From Flavobacteriaceae bacterium (lineage in GTDB: Bacteria; Bacteroidota; Bacteroidia; Flavobacteriales; Weeksellaceae), in the NCBI GenBank assembly GCA_031276535.1, contig JAISMV010000042.1, positions 1 through 45,814 of the forward strand: a stretch of DNA of 45,814 nucleotides. Reading direction: 5' to 3'. Positions 25,993 through 34,527 of the stretch are shown piece after piece. The position numbers were made by a program, and so were the translations under genes. Numbering within the stretch: the stretch's first letter is position 1; each line of letters opens with the position of its first letter. Below the pieces are notes generated by a model. The model ran no database searches. It was not told where the DNA came from and saw only the letters and a list, made by a program, of their open reading frames with translations.

Positions 25993-26706
25993 ATGAGTAG
26001 TGTCATAACAAAGCATTCTGTCGATTTAATTGTTTCAGAGTTGAAGAATAAAGAGATTCTAAGTCAGTTTACTAAAGAAGAATTAGAGATTCTTGACAAG
26101 GAAATAAAAGAGATCCATTATGAGAAAGGTCAGGAAATTATACATGAAGGATACAAGCCGACCGGTATCTATGGAATAATTCATGGCACGGGAAAACTTT
26201 ACAGAAGTGGATTTAACGGTAAAGAACAAATATTGCGATTTGTCAAAAACGGAGATATCGTAGGATACCGTTCCTTACTGGGTGGAGAAACTTTTAGTGC
26301 CTCATGCACCGTATTGGAGGATGTTTTGGCAGTGTATATCCCCGAAGTTATATTCCACCGGTTACTGGAAGTTAGTTCAAAAGTTTCTTTTGATGTGCTC
26401 AAAAAGATTTCTCAGGATTTGGGAGAAGCAGGTAAAACAATTACTTTGCTGGCCCAGAAAACAGTTCGTGAAAGACTGGCTGAAATTCTACTTTTTCTGG
26501 AAAACAAACTAGGCGTTGATAATGAAAATTTCATTAAAATAACCCTGACAAGAGAAGAGATGGCGAATCTGATAGGTACGGCAACGGAAAGCGCTATCCG
26601 ATTAATTTCCGAATTCAAAACGGACGGATTGATAGAAGTTGAGGGAAGGAGGATAAAAATACTTAACCACCAAAAACTAACCCGTTTGGGGCATGTGACC
26701 GTTTAA
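25993..26706 (+). CDS. Crp/Fnr-family transcriptional regulator
   Basis: The 237-residue protein has an N-terminal cyclic-nucleotide-binding-like barrel (about 25-140, GQEIIHEGYKPTGIYGIIHGTGKLYR), the long dimer helix (about 145-175) and a C-terminal winged helix (LTREEMANLIGTATESAIRLISEFKTDGLIEVEGRRIKIL). The N-terminal cysteine cluster that holds Fe-S in classical Fnr is absent; the only Cys is in SASCTVLED. The signal is therefore not readable from the sequence. Its divergent position beside the cbb3 locus and the Fnr-like dyad before ccoS make it the natural candidate regulator of this operon, by inference. Confidence 0.88.
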   Translation: MSSVITKHSVDLIVSELKNKEILSQFTKEELEILDKEIKEIHYEKGQEIIHEGYKPTGIYGIIHGTGKLYRSGFNGKEQILRFVKNGDIVGYRSLLGGETFSASCTVLEDVLAVYIPEVIFHRLLEVSSKVSFDVLKKISQDLGEAGKTITLLAQKTVRERLAEILLFLENKLGVDNENFIKITLTREEMANLIGTATESAIRLISEFKTDGLIEVEGRRIKILNHQKLTRLGHVTV

Positions 26707-27037
26707 TTTTCTTACATGTAAATTAAAAATATGCTGGGTTAACCAGCCGGCGCATTCTTTTACTTTTCAGTTTTTGTCTCCTGGATTTCATGTCCGAATG
26801 TTCCTATTGCTGTTCATTTTTTGAACTGGTAAGCATTATCTATTGCCCAAAAATTAGTATATCCGACAAAAAGATAAAAGTATATATACCCGATTTTGTC
26901 GGTTTAAAAAACAGACTTTCTTATTTTTAAATCATCTGATGGTTACATAATGCCACAAAATTTGAGGTATTTAATTTAAATGCCCTGATAACAAGGTCGG
27001 AAAAAAAACATCATAAAAATTTTTTTACACTTTTTTG
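26707..27037. other. Intergenic region before the leu operon
   Basis: No gene is supported. The stretch is AT-rich and contains a palindrome TTACATGTAA (26712-26721) inside a longer imperfect stem and a 9-bp dyad CCGACAAAA/TTTTGTCGG (26863-26871, 26894-26902). The left arm's ATATCCGACAAAAA recurs once at about 204-217. Confidence 0.5.
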
Positions 27038-27068
27038 TTTGTAATTTAGAAAAATTATTATAATTTAG
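27038..27068 (+). promoter_or_regulatory. Promoter of the leu-cimA operon
   Basis: TTTG (27038-27041), a 19-nt spacer and TAATTTAG (27061-27068) fit the Bacteroidota promoter with one mismatch in the -7 element. The predicted start is near 27072, 24 nt before the leader peptide. Confidence 0.55.
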
Positions 27069-27095
27069 CAACTGAAAAAATAAGTAACAAAAAAA

Positions 27096-27158
27096 ATGAC
27101 ATTGTTTACTAACATAATTAACATTATTCTGATTCTGGGGCAATCTCAGAGTGAGTAA
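27096..27158 (+). CDS. BCAA leader peptide of the leu-cimA operon (20 residues)
   Basis: The product is MTLFTNIINIILILGQSQSE. Codons 7-14 (27114-27137) read Ile-Ile-Asn-Ile-Ile-Leu-Ile-Leu, and in total there are five Ile, three Leu and no Val codons. The stop codon lies 38 nt before the base of a terminator hairpin, with a competing antiterminator arm covering the last codons and the stop. This is the classical layout of a ribosome-mediated attenuator. It appears to sense Ile and Leu charging. The peptide itself probably has no other function. Confidence 0.85.
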   Translation: MTLFTNIINIILILGQSQSE

Positions 27159-27224
27159 TGCTTGTGTTGTAAATTATACAAAATATAAAAGCCTTTCTCA
27201 CTCCAGCGAGAAAGGCTTTCTAAT
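27149..27224 (+). terminator. Attenuator of the leu-cimA operon
   Basis: The terminator is a perfect 12-bp stem (AAAGCCTTTCTC 27188-27199, GAGAAAGGCTTT 27208-27219, loop ACTCCAGC) followed by CTAATTTTT. The competing helix pairs 27149-27163 (GAGTGAGTAATGCTT) with 27189-27203 (AAGCCTTTCTCACTC), giving 13 pairs and two single mismatches. A ribosome at the leader stop codon (27156-27158) covers the 27149-27163 arm and allows termination. A ribosome stalled on the Ile/Leu codons leaves that arm free and blocks it. Confidence 0.85.
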
Positions 27225-27254
27225 TTTTAAACCGAAAAACAAAAAAATATAAAG

Positions 27255-28745
27255 ATGGAGAAATTATTTATTTTTGACACTACATTAAGAGATGGAGAGC
27301 AGGTACCGGGATGTCAATTGAACACAATTGAGAAAATAGAAATAGCCAAGGCTTTGGAAGAATTGGGGGTGGACGTGATAGAAGCCGGATTTCCCGTTTC
27401 CAGTCCCGGAGATTTTAATTCTGTTGTAGAAATATCCAAAGCTGTCACCTGGCCTACCATCTGTGCCCTGACCCGAGCTGTTGAAAAAGATATAGAAGTG
27501 GCAGCCGAAGCCCTCAAACATGCCAAGAAAAAAAGAATTCATACAGGGATCGGAACTTCCGATTACCATATCAGATATAAATTCAACTCCACTCAGGAAG
27601 AGATCATTAAGCGGGCGGCAGCCGCAACCGCTTATGCGAAGAAATTCGTAGAGGATGTGGAATTTTATGCAGAAGATGCAGGGAGAACGGATAATGAATA
27701 TCTGGCAAAAGTAGTTCAGGCTGTAGTAAATGCCGGAGCAACCGTAATCAATATTCCGGATACTACCGGATATTGCCTGCCAACAGAGTATGGATTAAAG
27801 ATCAAATATCTGTTAGATCACGTAGATATGAAAAATGCCATACTCTCCACTCATTGTCATCAGGATTTAGGAATGGCAACCGCCAATTCCATTATGGGAG
27901 TGATAAACGGAGCCCGTCAGGTGGAAGTTACCATTAACGGAATCGGAGAACGGGCAGGGAACACCTCTCTGGAAGAAGTAGTGATGACTATTAAAAGTCA
28001 TAAGGAATTAAACATAGAAACCAATATTAACACTCAAAAGATCTATCCGTTGAGCAAAATGGTCTCCAGTCTGATGAACATGCCTGTGCAGCCCAATAAA
28101 GCCATTGTCGGACGTAATGCCTTCGCCCATTCTTCCGGGATTCATCAGGACGGGGTATTAAAAAATATATCTACCTATGAAATTATAGACCCCAAAGAAG
28201 TCGGTATTAATGACAATTCCATAGTACTTACGGCACGAAGCGGACGCCATGCTCTGAAAAGCAGACTAAACCTTTTGGATATTAAAGTGGATGCCGATGA
28301 ATTAAGTGAAATTTATGAAAAATTCCTGAATCTGGCAGACAGGAAAAAAGACATCAACGATGAAGACTTATTAATTTTGGCAGGCAAGGAAGCTAACGGA
28401 ACCAATCGTATAAAGCTGGATTACCTTCAGGTAACTTCGGGAAAAGGAGTACGTTGTGTTGCTGTAATTACCTTGGATATCTCAAGTGAGAAATTTACGG
28501 CTACCTCTTTTGGTAATGGACCTGTAGATGCCGCTATAAATGCCGTCAAAGAAATATTAAAAAGACAGGTGATTATTCAGGAATTCCTGATTCAAGCTAT
28601 CAACAAAGGAAGTGATGATTTAGGTAAAGTGCATATGCAGGTAGAATACAACGGAGTGAATTATTACGGATTCTCTGCCAACACGGATATCGTAACCGCT
28701 TCCGTAGAAGCATTTATTAATGCCATCAATAAAATTCCGGTATAA
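27255..28745 (+). CDS. leuA: 2-Isopropylmalate synthase
   Basis: It condenses acetyl-CoA and 2-oxoisovalerate to 2-isopropylmalate, the first step of leucine synthesis. The 496-residue enzyme starts with [13 protein letters not shown] (the catalytic Arg-Asp pair). It contains [21 protein letters not shown] and [10 protein letters not shown] (metal histidines), GIGERAGN, and the C-terminal regulatory domain (about 370-496) that binds leucine in the family. The isopropylmalate-type motifs differ clearly from those of the second LeuA-like gene in the operon. It is the first structural gene after the attenuator. The next gene begins 64 nt downstream. Confidence 0.96.
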   Translation: MEKLFIFDTTLRDGEQVPGCQLNTIEKIEIAKALEELGVDVIEAGFPVSSPGDFNSVVEISKAVTWPTICALTRAVEKDIEVAAEALKHAKKKRIHTGIGTSDYHIRYKFNSTQEEIIKRAAAATAYAKKFVEDVEFYAEDAGRTDNEYLAKVVQAVVNAGATVINIPDTTGYCLPTEYGLKIKYLLDHVDMKNAILSTHCHQDLGMATANSIMGVINGARQVEVTINGIGERAGNTSLEEVVMTIKSHKELNIETNINTQKIYPLSKMVSSLMNMPVQPNKAIVGRNAFAHSSGIHQDGVLKNISTYEIIDPKEVGINDNSIVLTARSGRHALKSRLNLLDIKVDADELSEIYEKFLNLADRKKDINDEDLLILAGKEANGTNRIKLDYLQVTSGKGVRCVAVITLDISSEKFTATSFGNGPVDAAINAVKEILKRQVIIQEFLIQAINKGSDDLGKVHMQVEYNGVNYYGFSANTDIVTASVEAFINAINKIPV

Positions 28746-28809
28746 GATCAAAAAATATTTTTTTAAAAGAATTACCATAAATAATAAAAAAAGAAAAATC
28801 AAAAAATAT

Positions 28810-30204
28810 ATGAAGACATTATTTGATAAAATCTGGGATGCTCATACAATAACCTCCATACAGGAGGGTCCTACCCAACTGTATATAGACAGACATTTCT
28901 GTCACGAAGTTACCAGCCCTCAGGCTTTTAACGGGCTTAGAGATAGGGGATTAAAAGTATTCAGACCGGAACAAACCACTCTAACCGCAGACCATAATAC
29001 CCCTACCTGTAATCAGGATAAGCCCGTACAGGATCCTATTTCAAAAAACCAGTTAGATACCTTATCCCGAAATGCAGAAGAATTTGGTCTTACTTTATAT
29101 GCATTAGGAAATGAAAGAAACGGGGTGGTCCATATCATAGGACCTGAAAACGGATATACTCATCCGGGAATGACTATTGTGTGCGGAGACAGTCATACTT
29201 CAACTCATGGAGCCTTTGGAGCCATTGCTTTTGGAATAGGAACCAGTGAAGTGGAAATGGTGCTGGCAACCCAATGTATACTCCAATCTCGCCCCAAAAC
29301 CATGAGAATCACTTTTAACGGAAAATTGCAGGAAGGAGTTACCGCCAAAGATCTGGCTTTATATATGATTTCCCAACTTACCACAGGAGGAGCTACCGGA
29401 TATTTCGTAGAATATGCAGGAGAAGCTATCCGAAACCTGACAATGGAACAGCGTATGACGCTCTGTAACCTGAGCATTGAAATGGGAGCACGCGGAGGAC
29501 TGATCGCTCCGGATGAAACTACTTTTGAATATCTTAAAGGAAAAGATTTCGCACCCAAAGGTGAAAACTGGAATAAAGCCGTAGCTTATTGGAAAACTCT
29601 GAAAACAGATGAAGGAGCCGAATTCGACAAAGAATACGAATTTGATGCCGACAAAATAGAACCCATGGTTACTTACGGAACCAACCCGGGAATGGGAGTG
29701 TTCATAAGCGGTACTATACCGACACTTGACGGACTGGATGAAACAGGACAAATATCGTTTAAAAAATCGTTGGATTATATGGGATTCTATCCCGGAGAAA
29801 AAATGGAAGGAAAGCCGGTAGATTACGTATTTTTAGGAAGTTGTACCAACGGAAGGATTGAAGACTTTAGAACCTTTGCCAATTTTGTAAAAGGAAAGAA
29901 AAAAGCGGATAACATTACTGCCTGGCTGGTGCCCGGAAGCCACAGAGTAGAACAACAACTTAAAGACGAAGGGCTGTATCAGATACTGGTTGATTCCGGT
30001 TTTGAAGTACGCCAGCCCGGATGTTCTGCCTGTTTAGCCATGAATGACGATAAAGTTCCTGCCGGGAAATATGCGGTTTCCACCACTAACCGAAATTTTG
30101 AAGGAAGACAAGGACCCGGAGCCAGAACCATACTGGCAAGTCCTTTGGTTGCCGCTGCTGCTGCCGTGACAGGAAAGATAACCGATCCCAGAAAATTGAA
30201 TTAA
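28810..30204 (+). CDS. leuC: 3-Isopropylmalate dehydratase large subunit
   Basis: With LeuD it isomerises 2- to 3-isopropylmalate, and it can also convert citramalate to methylmalate in the citramalate route. The 464-residue protein starts [14 protein letters not shown], the usual start of the family; the 30 basic residues that could be read upstream are AT-rich intergenic sequence. [14 protein letters not shown], the cysteine ligands in FLGSCTNGR and in [10 protein letters not shown], and the [11 protein letters not shown] end are present. It lies between leuA and leuD. Confidence 0.96.
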   Translation: MKTLFDKIWDAHTITSIQEGPTQLYIDRHFCHEVTSPQAFNGLRDRGLKVFRPEQTTLTADHNTPTCNQDKPVQDPISKNQLDTLSRNAEEFGLTLYALGNERNGVVHIIGPENGYTHPGMTIVCGDSHTSTHGAFGAIAFGIGTSEVEMVLATQCILQSRPKTMRITFNGKLQEGVTAKDLALYMISQLTTGGATGYFVEYAGEAIRNLTMEQRMTLCNLSIEMGARGGLIAPDETTFEYLKGKDFAPKGENWNKAVAYWKTLKTDEGAEFDKEYEFDADKIEPMVTYGTNPGMGVFISGTIPTLDGLDETGQISFKKSLDYMGFYPGEKMEGKPVDYVFLGSCTNGRIEDFRTFANFVKGKKKADNITAWLVPGSHRVEQQLKDEGLYQILVDSGFEVRQPGCSACLAMNDDKVPAGKYAVSTTNRNFEGRQGPGARTILASPLVAAAAAVTGKITDPRKLN

Positions 30205-30230
30205 CCCGACAAAAAACAAAAAAGCAAAAA

Positions 30231-30836
30231 ATGGAAAAATTTCAAACCGTAACATCAACCTGTGTCCCTCTTCCTATAGAAAACGTAGATACAGACCAAA
30301 TTATACCTGCCCGATTTTTAAAAGCTACTGATAAAGAAGGTTTCGGGGATAATCTTTTTGCAGATTGGAGATATGATAAGGGCGGAAATCCAAAGCCGGA
30401 TTTTGTTCTGAATGATCCGACCTATGAAGGAACCATTCTCATTGCCGGAAAAAACTTTGGTAGTGGTTCCAGTAGAGAACATGCCGCATGGGCAGTGACC
30501 GGATACGGATTCCGGGCTGTAGTTTCCAGTTATTTTGCGGATATTTTTAAAAATAATTCGCTAAATAATGGACTTTTACCCGTAGTGGTAAGCCCGGAAT
30601 TTCTGGCGGAACTTTTTGAATCTGTTTACAATGATCCGAAAAACACGGTAACGATAGATTTAGAAGAACAAACCATAACCAATAATGCCGTTGGAAAATC
30701 CGAAAAATTCGAAATCAATGTCTATAAAAAAGAATGTCTATTGAAAGGTCTGGACGATATTGATTATCTGCTCGCAAACAAAGATAAAATAGAAGAATAC
30801 GAAAGAAACAGTAAAACATTGAGTTTTAGTAAATAA
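30231..30836 (+). CDS. leuD: 3-Isopropylmalate dehydratase small subunit
   Basis: This is the swivelling small subunit partner of LeuC. The 201 residues include the start segment VPLPIENVDTDQIIPARFL, the substrate loop NFGSGSSREHAAWA and NNSLNNGLLPV. Length and motifs are typical. The start is 26 nt after leuC. Together LeuC and LeuD can serve both leucine and citramalate-derived isoleucine synthesis. Confidence 0.96.
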   Translation: MEKFQTVTSTCVPLPIENVDTDQIIPARFLKATDKEGFGDNLFADWRYDKGGNPKPDFVLNDPTYEGTILIAGKNFGSGSSREHAAWAVTGYGFRAVVSSYFADIFKNNSLNNGLLPVVVSPEFLAELFESVYNDPKNTVTIDLEEQTITNNAVGKSEKFEINVYKKECLLKGLDDIDYLLANKDKIEEYERNSKTLSFSK

Positions 30837-30884
30837 AAAACCTAAGATTCCTTTCATGTCGGTTTAAGCCTGAGAAAATATTAT

Positions 30885-31352
30885 ATGGTAATGAATGACG
30901 TACGGATAATAGAATACGACCCTTTATACAAAGATGTTTTTGTTGAATTAAACAAAGAGTGGATCAGCTATTATTTCAAACTCGAACCTTTGGATTACGA
31001 ACTATTTTCAAACCCTGAAAAAATAGTAAACGAAGGAGGCAATATTTTCTTTGCCTTATACAAGGGAAAAGCCGTAGGAACCGTTGCCTTACTGAAAAAA
31101 GAATCCGGAAAAAAATATGAAATATCGAAAATGGCAGTTGCTCAGGAACATAGAGGAAAAGGTATAGGAGAAAAACTGTTGAGACACGTACTGGAGTTTT
31201 CCGAAAAAAATAAGTTTAATCATCTATATCTTATTTCCAACACCCGATTAACTCCTGCCATAAAACTATATGAAAAATTAGGATTTAAACAAATTCCTAT
31301 AGAAAACAACAACTATGAAAGAGGAAATTACAAGGCGGAAATATTTTTGTAA
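30885..31352 (+). CDS. GNAT-family N-acetyltransferase in the leu operon
   Basis: The 155-residue protein has the GNAT fold: an N-terminal part (about 10-60), the strand and acetyl-CoA loop MAVAQEHRGKGIGEKLLRHVLEF (motif A, Q/R-x-x-G-x-G) and a C-terminal YEKLGFKQIP (motif B). It would acetylate an unknown small molecule or protein. Nothing in it identifies the substrate. It lies between leuD (48 nt upstream) and cimA (54 nt downstream), all on one strand. A second start codon at 30891 is equally possible. Confidence 0.85.
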   Translation: MVMNDVRIIEYDPLYKDVFVELNKEWISYYFKLEPLDYELFSNPEKIVNEGGNIFFALYKGKAVGTVALLKKESGKKYEISKMAVAQEHRGKGIGEKLLRHVLEFSEKNKFNHLYLISNTRLTPAIKLYEKLGFKQIPIENNNYERGNYKAEIFL

Positions 31353-31406
31353 TCGAACCGATTTTTTAGTGCTATTTATGAATAAAAACAAAAATTACGT
31401 TACCAA

Positions 31407-32915
31407 ATGATAGAAATAATGGATACAACTCTCCGAGACGGAGAGCAGACTTCAGGAGTTTCTTTTTCCACGCAGGAAAAGCTGAGCATCGCCCGTCTGC
31501 TTTTGGAAATGGGAGTAAACCGGATAGAAATAGCTTCGGCGAAAGTCTCCGAAGGAGAACTTCAAACCGCTCAAAAAATTACCAACTGGGCAAAAGATGC
31601 CGGGCAATTGAATAAGATCGAAATCCTGGGCTTTGTTGATAATGGCATTTCTTTAAACTGGATTCAGTCAGCGGGAGTAAAGGTCATCAATCTCTTAACC
31701 AAAGGCTCGCTAAAGCACGTAACCCAGCAATTGCGCAAAACTCCCGAACAACATTTGGCAGACATAAAACGAGATATTCAATTAGCACATTCTATGGGGA
31801 TTACAGTAAACATGTACCTCGAAGACTGGTCTAACGGTATGTTGCATTCGCAAGATTACGTCCTGTTTTTACTCGATGGACTTCGGGATATGCCTGTAAG
31901 ACGGTTTATGCTTCCGGATACATTGGGAATTTTAAATCCTTACAACACTAAAGAATTCTGTACTCTGATCTTAAAAAGATATCCGGATAAACACTTTGAT
32001 TTTCACGCTCATAATGATTACGATCTGGCTGTAGCAAACGCAATGGCTGCCGTAGAAACAGGTATTCACGGACTTCATGTAACCATGAACGGCTTGGGCG
32101 AACGGGCAGGAAATGCGCCGCTCCCAAGTGTGATAGCCGTTCTGCACGACCAAATGAAGATCAAAACTTCCATTAAAGAAGAGATGCTGAACAAAGTAAG
32201 CCGTGTGGTGGAAACCTATTCCGGACAGAACATATCTTCCAATCAACCGGTTATCGGGGAGAACGTATTTACGCAAACCGCCGGAATTCATGCGGATGGC
32301 GATAATAAAAACAACCTGTATTACAATGATTTACACCCCGACAGGTTCGGGCGGATTAGGGAATACGCTTTAGGGAAACTTTCGGGAAAAGCCAATATCA
32401 AAAAGAATATAGAAGCTTTAGGTATCGAATTGGATGAGAAAGATATGATTAAAGTTACCAATCGGGTGATCGAACTGGGTGATCGAAAAGAAATTATCAC
32501 ACAAGAAGACCTGCCTTTCATCATTTCTGACGTGTTGAATACTAACGAAGCCGAAAAAAAAGTGAAAATCCTTTCCTATGCGTTGGTTTTGAGCAAGGGA
32601 CTGCATCCGGTGGCAACCGTTCAGATAGAAGTCAACGGAAAAATGTATGAGCAGACTGCTTCCGGAGACGGACAATACCATGCATTTTCCAGAGCGTTGG
32701 AAATGATTTATGCTAAGCTGAATAAACCTAAGCCTACTCTAACCAATTATAAAGTGATCATTCCCCCCGGAGGACAAACCGATGCTTTGGTTCAGACGGT
32801 CATCTCCTGGAATTTTAACGGAAATGAATTCAAAACTCGCGGACTGGATGCCGACCAAACCGAGGCGGCTATTCAGGCAACCGAAAAAATGTTAAATATT
32901 ATTGAGGTAATGTAA
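31407..32915 (+). CDS. cimA: Citramalate synthase (LeuA-like, Leptospira CimA type)
   Basis: I read this 502-residue LeuA-like protein as (R)-citramalate synthase, which condenses pyruvate and acetyl-CoA on the route to 2-oxobutyrate and isoleucine. It has the catalytic Arg10-Asp11 (TTLRDGEQT), metal histidines (FHAHNDYDLAVANA) and GLGERAGN. Its substrate-pocket segments are ILGFVD (Leu74), NLLTKGS (Leu97) and NMYLEDWSNG (Tyr137). These line up with Leu81, Leu104 and Tyr144, which select pyruvate in the Leptospira enzyme as I recall it. LeuA from this operon has TSDYH and FYAEDAGRT there instead. A C-terminal regulatory domain follows (about 375-502). The name is inference from motifs; a second isopropylmalate synthase is the alternative. 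Confidence 0.78.
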   Translation: MIEIMDTTLRDGEQTSGVSFSTQEKLSIARLLLEMGVNRIEIASAKVSEGELQTAQKITNWAKDAGQLNKIEILGFVDNGISLNWIQSAGVKVINLLTKGSLKHVTQQLRKTPEQHLADIKRDIQLAHSMGITVNMYLEDWSNGMLHSQDYVLFLLDGLRDMPVRRFMLPDTLGILNPYNTKEFCTLILKRYPDKHFDFHAHNDYDLAVANAMAAVETGIHGLHVTMNGLGERAGNAPLPSVIAVLHDQMKIKTSIKEEMLNKVSRVVETYSGQNISSNQPVIGENVFTQTAGIHADGDNKNNLYYNDLHPDRFGRIREYALGKLSGKANIKKNIEALGIELDEKDMIKVTNRVIELGDRKEIITQEDLPFIISDVLNTNEAEKKVKILSYALVLSKGLHPVATVQIEVNGKMYEQTASGDGQYHAFSRALEMIYAKLNKPKPTLTNYKVIIPPGGQTDALVQTVISWNFNGNEFKTRGLDADQTEAAIQATEKMLNIIEVM

Positions 32916-32976
32916 AGAACTTATTTTAGGGATATAAAGAATATATTTCTACTTCACATAAAAAAAAATTAAAATT

Positions 32977-34047
32977 ATGAAATTAAACATAGCAGTACTT
33001 CCCGGTGACGGTATCGGACCTGAGATCGTAGCTCAGGCTTTGGAGGTAACCAAAGCCGTATGTAAAAAATTCAATCACGAACTAACTTATAAAGAAGCCT
33101 GGGTAGGAGCTGTCGCTATCGACAAAACAGGAAACCCGTATCCTCCCGAAACTCATGAATTATGCATGGCTTCCGATGCCGTACTGTTCGGCGCTATCGG
33201 GGATCCTAAATACGACAATGATCCCTCTGCCAAAGTTCGTCCGGAACAAGGTTTGCTGAAAATGAGAAAAGATCTGGGCTTATATGCCAATCTTCGCCCT
33301 ATCAGCACTTTTCCCTCTTTAATACATAAATCTCCCTTGAGAGCAGATTTGGTGGAAAATGCCGATTTCATGTGCCTGCGCGAACTGACCGGAGGATTGT
33401 ATTTCGGTCGTCCGCAGGGAAGAAGCGAAGACGGAAACACCGCTTACGATACCTGCGTTTACACCAGAGAGGAAGTAGAAAGAATTGTACGGCTGGCGTA
33501 TAAACTGGCAGAACAAAGAAGAAAAAAAGTAACGGTGGTGGATAAGGCAAATGTCCTTTGCACTTCAAGGCTTTGGAGACAGGTGGCGCAGGAAATTGAA
33601 AAAGAATTTCCGCACATTGAAACCGAATATATGTTTGTAGATAACGTTGCCATGCAAATTATTCAGTGGCCTAAACGCTTTGACGTCTTGGTTACCGAAA
33701 ACCTTTTCGGAGATATTCTTACCGATGAAGCATCCGTGATTACCGGCTCGCTGGGAATGCTTCCGTCAGCTTCTATCGGAGTGCATACTTCCGTGTTTGA
33801 GCCTATCCACGGTTCTTATCCGCAAGCTGCCGGAAAAAATATTGCCAACCCGCTGGCTACGATCCTATCCGTTGCTTTGATGTTTGAATATGCCTTTGAC
33901 CTGAAAGAAGAAGGAGCGTTAATTCGGAAAGCGGTAGACGCTTCCATGGATGCACAAGTAGTGACTGAAGACATTGCTTCCGGTGAAAAAGCGTATTCTA
34001 CCTCCGAAGTGGGAAAATGGATTGTGGACTTTATCGAAAATACGTAA
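32977..34047 (+). CDS. leuB: 3-Isopropylmalate dehydrogenase
   Basis: It oxidises and decarboxylates 3-isopropylmalate in the leucine pathway and can act on methylmalate in the citramalate route. The 356-residue protein starts with [14 protein letters not shown]. It contains [51 protein letters not shown] and [17 protein letters not shown], the usual substrate and NAD sites. It is the last gene of the operon and is followed by a strong terminator. Confidence 0.96.
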   Translation: MKLNIAVLPGDGIGPEIVAQALEVTKAVCKKFNHELTYKEAWVGAVAIDKTGNPYPPETHELCMASDAVLFGAIGDPKYDNDPSAKVRPEQGLLKMRKDLGLYANLRPISTFPSLIHKSPLRADLVENADFMCLRELTGGLYFGRPQGRSEDGNTAYDTCVYTREEVERIVRLAYKLAEQRRKKVTVVDKANVLCTSRLWRQVAQEIEKEFPHIETEYMFVDNVAMQIIQWPKRFDVLVTENLFGDILTDEASVITGSLGMLPSASIGVHTSVFEPIHGSYPQAAGKNIANPLATILSVALMFEYAFDLKEEGALIRKAVDASMDAQVVTEDIASGEKAYSTSEVGKWIVDFIENT

Positions 34048-34060
34048 GCCCTAACCACGT

Positions 34061-34092
34061 AAAAGACAGGGGATATAAGAGCCCTGTCTTTT
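34061..34092 (+). terminator. Terminator of the leu-cimA operon
   Basis: A perfect 11-bp stem (AAAAGACAGGG 34061-34071, CCCTGTCTTTT 34082-34092) has a 10-nt loop and ends in a T run. It lies 14 nt after leuB. Confidence 0.85.
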
Positions 34093-34302
34093 CAATCTGC
34101 ATTTAGGCGTTTTTTGTCGATTTAGCAATATTTTAAGACAAAAAGTGTGGTTTTTTTTTATTACGGAAAACAAATAAGCCGTTATTTGAAAAATCACAAA
34201 TTTTACAAAACCATAAAAGAGAAATAATTAAATATTTTATTATCTTTTTAATACCAAAAAACGTTTTTAATCAATCAATTTTAAGGCTTTTATTAAAAAA
34301 AA
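34093..34302. other. AT-rich intergenic region before the ilv operon
   Basis: This stretch is A/T-rich and holds several A and T tracts that could bend DNA or help RNA polymerase binding ahead of the ilvD promoter. I see no gene and no clear hairpin. Confidence 0.45.
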
Positions 34303-34334
34303 TTTGGAAATAATAAAAAACTATTTTAATTTTG
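34303..34334 (+). promoter_or_regulatory. Promoter of the ilv operon
   Basis: TTTG (34303-34306), a 20-nt spacer and TAATTTTG (34327-34334) match both Bacteroidota promoter elements exactly. The predicted start is near 34338, 30 nt before the leader peptide. Confidence 0.75.
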
Positions 34335-34367
34335 ACCAATAAATTTTAGAAAATTTAATACACAATA

Positions 34368-34430
34368 ATGTCTATTTATAACTACTACAATACAGTAATC
34401 ATTCTTATTCTTCTGGTCGTTACCTTGTAG
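34368..34430 (+). CDS. BCAA leader peptide of the ilv operon (20 residues)
   Basis: The product is MSIYNYYNTVIILILLVVTL. Codons 10-18 (34395-34421) read Val-Ile-Ile-Leu-Ile-Leu-Leu-Val-Val, nine branched-chain codons in a row. In total there are three Val, four Ile and four Leu codons. The antiterminator arm starts 1 nt after the stop codon. The peptide should sense all three branched-chain amino acids, and it differs from the Ile/Leu leader of the leu operon. Confidence 0.88.
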   Translation: MSIYNYYNTVIILILLVVTL

Positions 34431-34431
34431 G

Positions 34432-34510
34432 AGAGAAAGGTTATAGAGTTTTATATGTAGTTAAAATATATCCTAAAGCCCTTTCTCTAAATGTGAGGAG
34501 GGCTTTTTTG
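34432..34510 (+). terminator. Attenuator of the ilv operon
   Basis: The terminator pairs AAAGCCCTTTCTC (34475-34487) with GAGGAGGGCTTT (34495-34506). It has eight Watson-Crick pairs at the base, then wobble pairs and a bulge, and is followed by a T run. The antiterminator pairs AGAGAAAGG (34432-34440) with CCTTTCTCT (34480-34488), nine perfect pairs that take up most of the terminator's left arm. A ribosome resting on the leader stop codon (34428-34430) would mask the antiterminator arm. Confidence 0.85.
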
Positions 34511-34527
34511 TTTAATAAATAAAAAAG

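Noticed and set aside
26733..26747. Hairpin GCTGG/CCAGC after the Crp/Fnr gene as a terminator
   Set aside because: The stem is only 5 bp and no T run follows.
28720..28809. 30-residue basic N-terminal extension of LeuC
   Set aside because: It overlaps the end of leuA, is AT-rich and lysine/isoleucine-biased, and no LeuC has it; the usual MKTLFDKIW start is at 28810.
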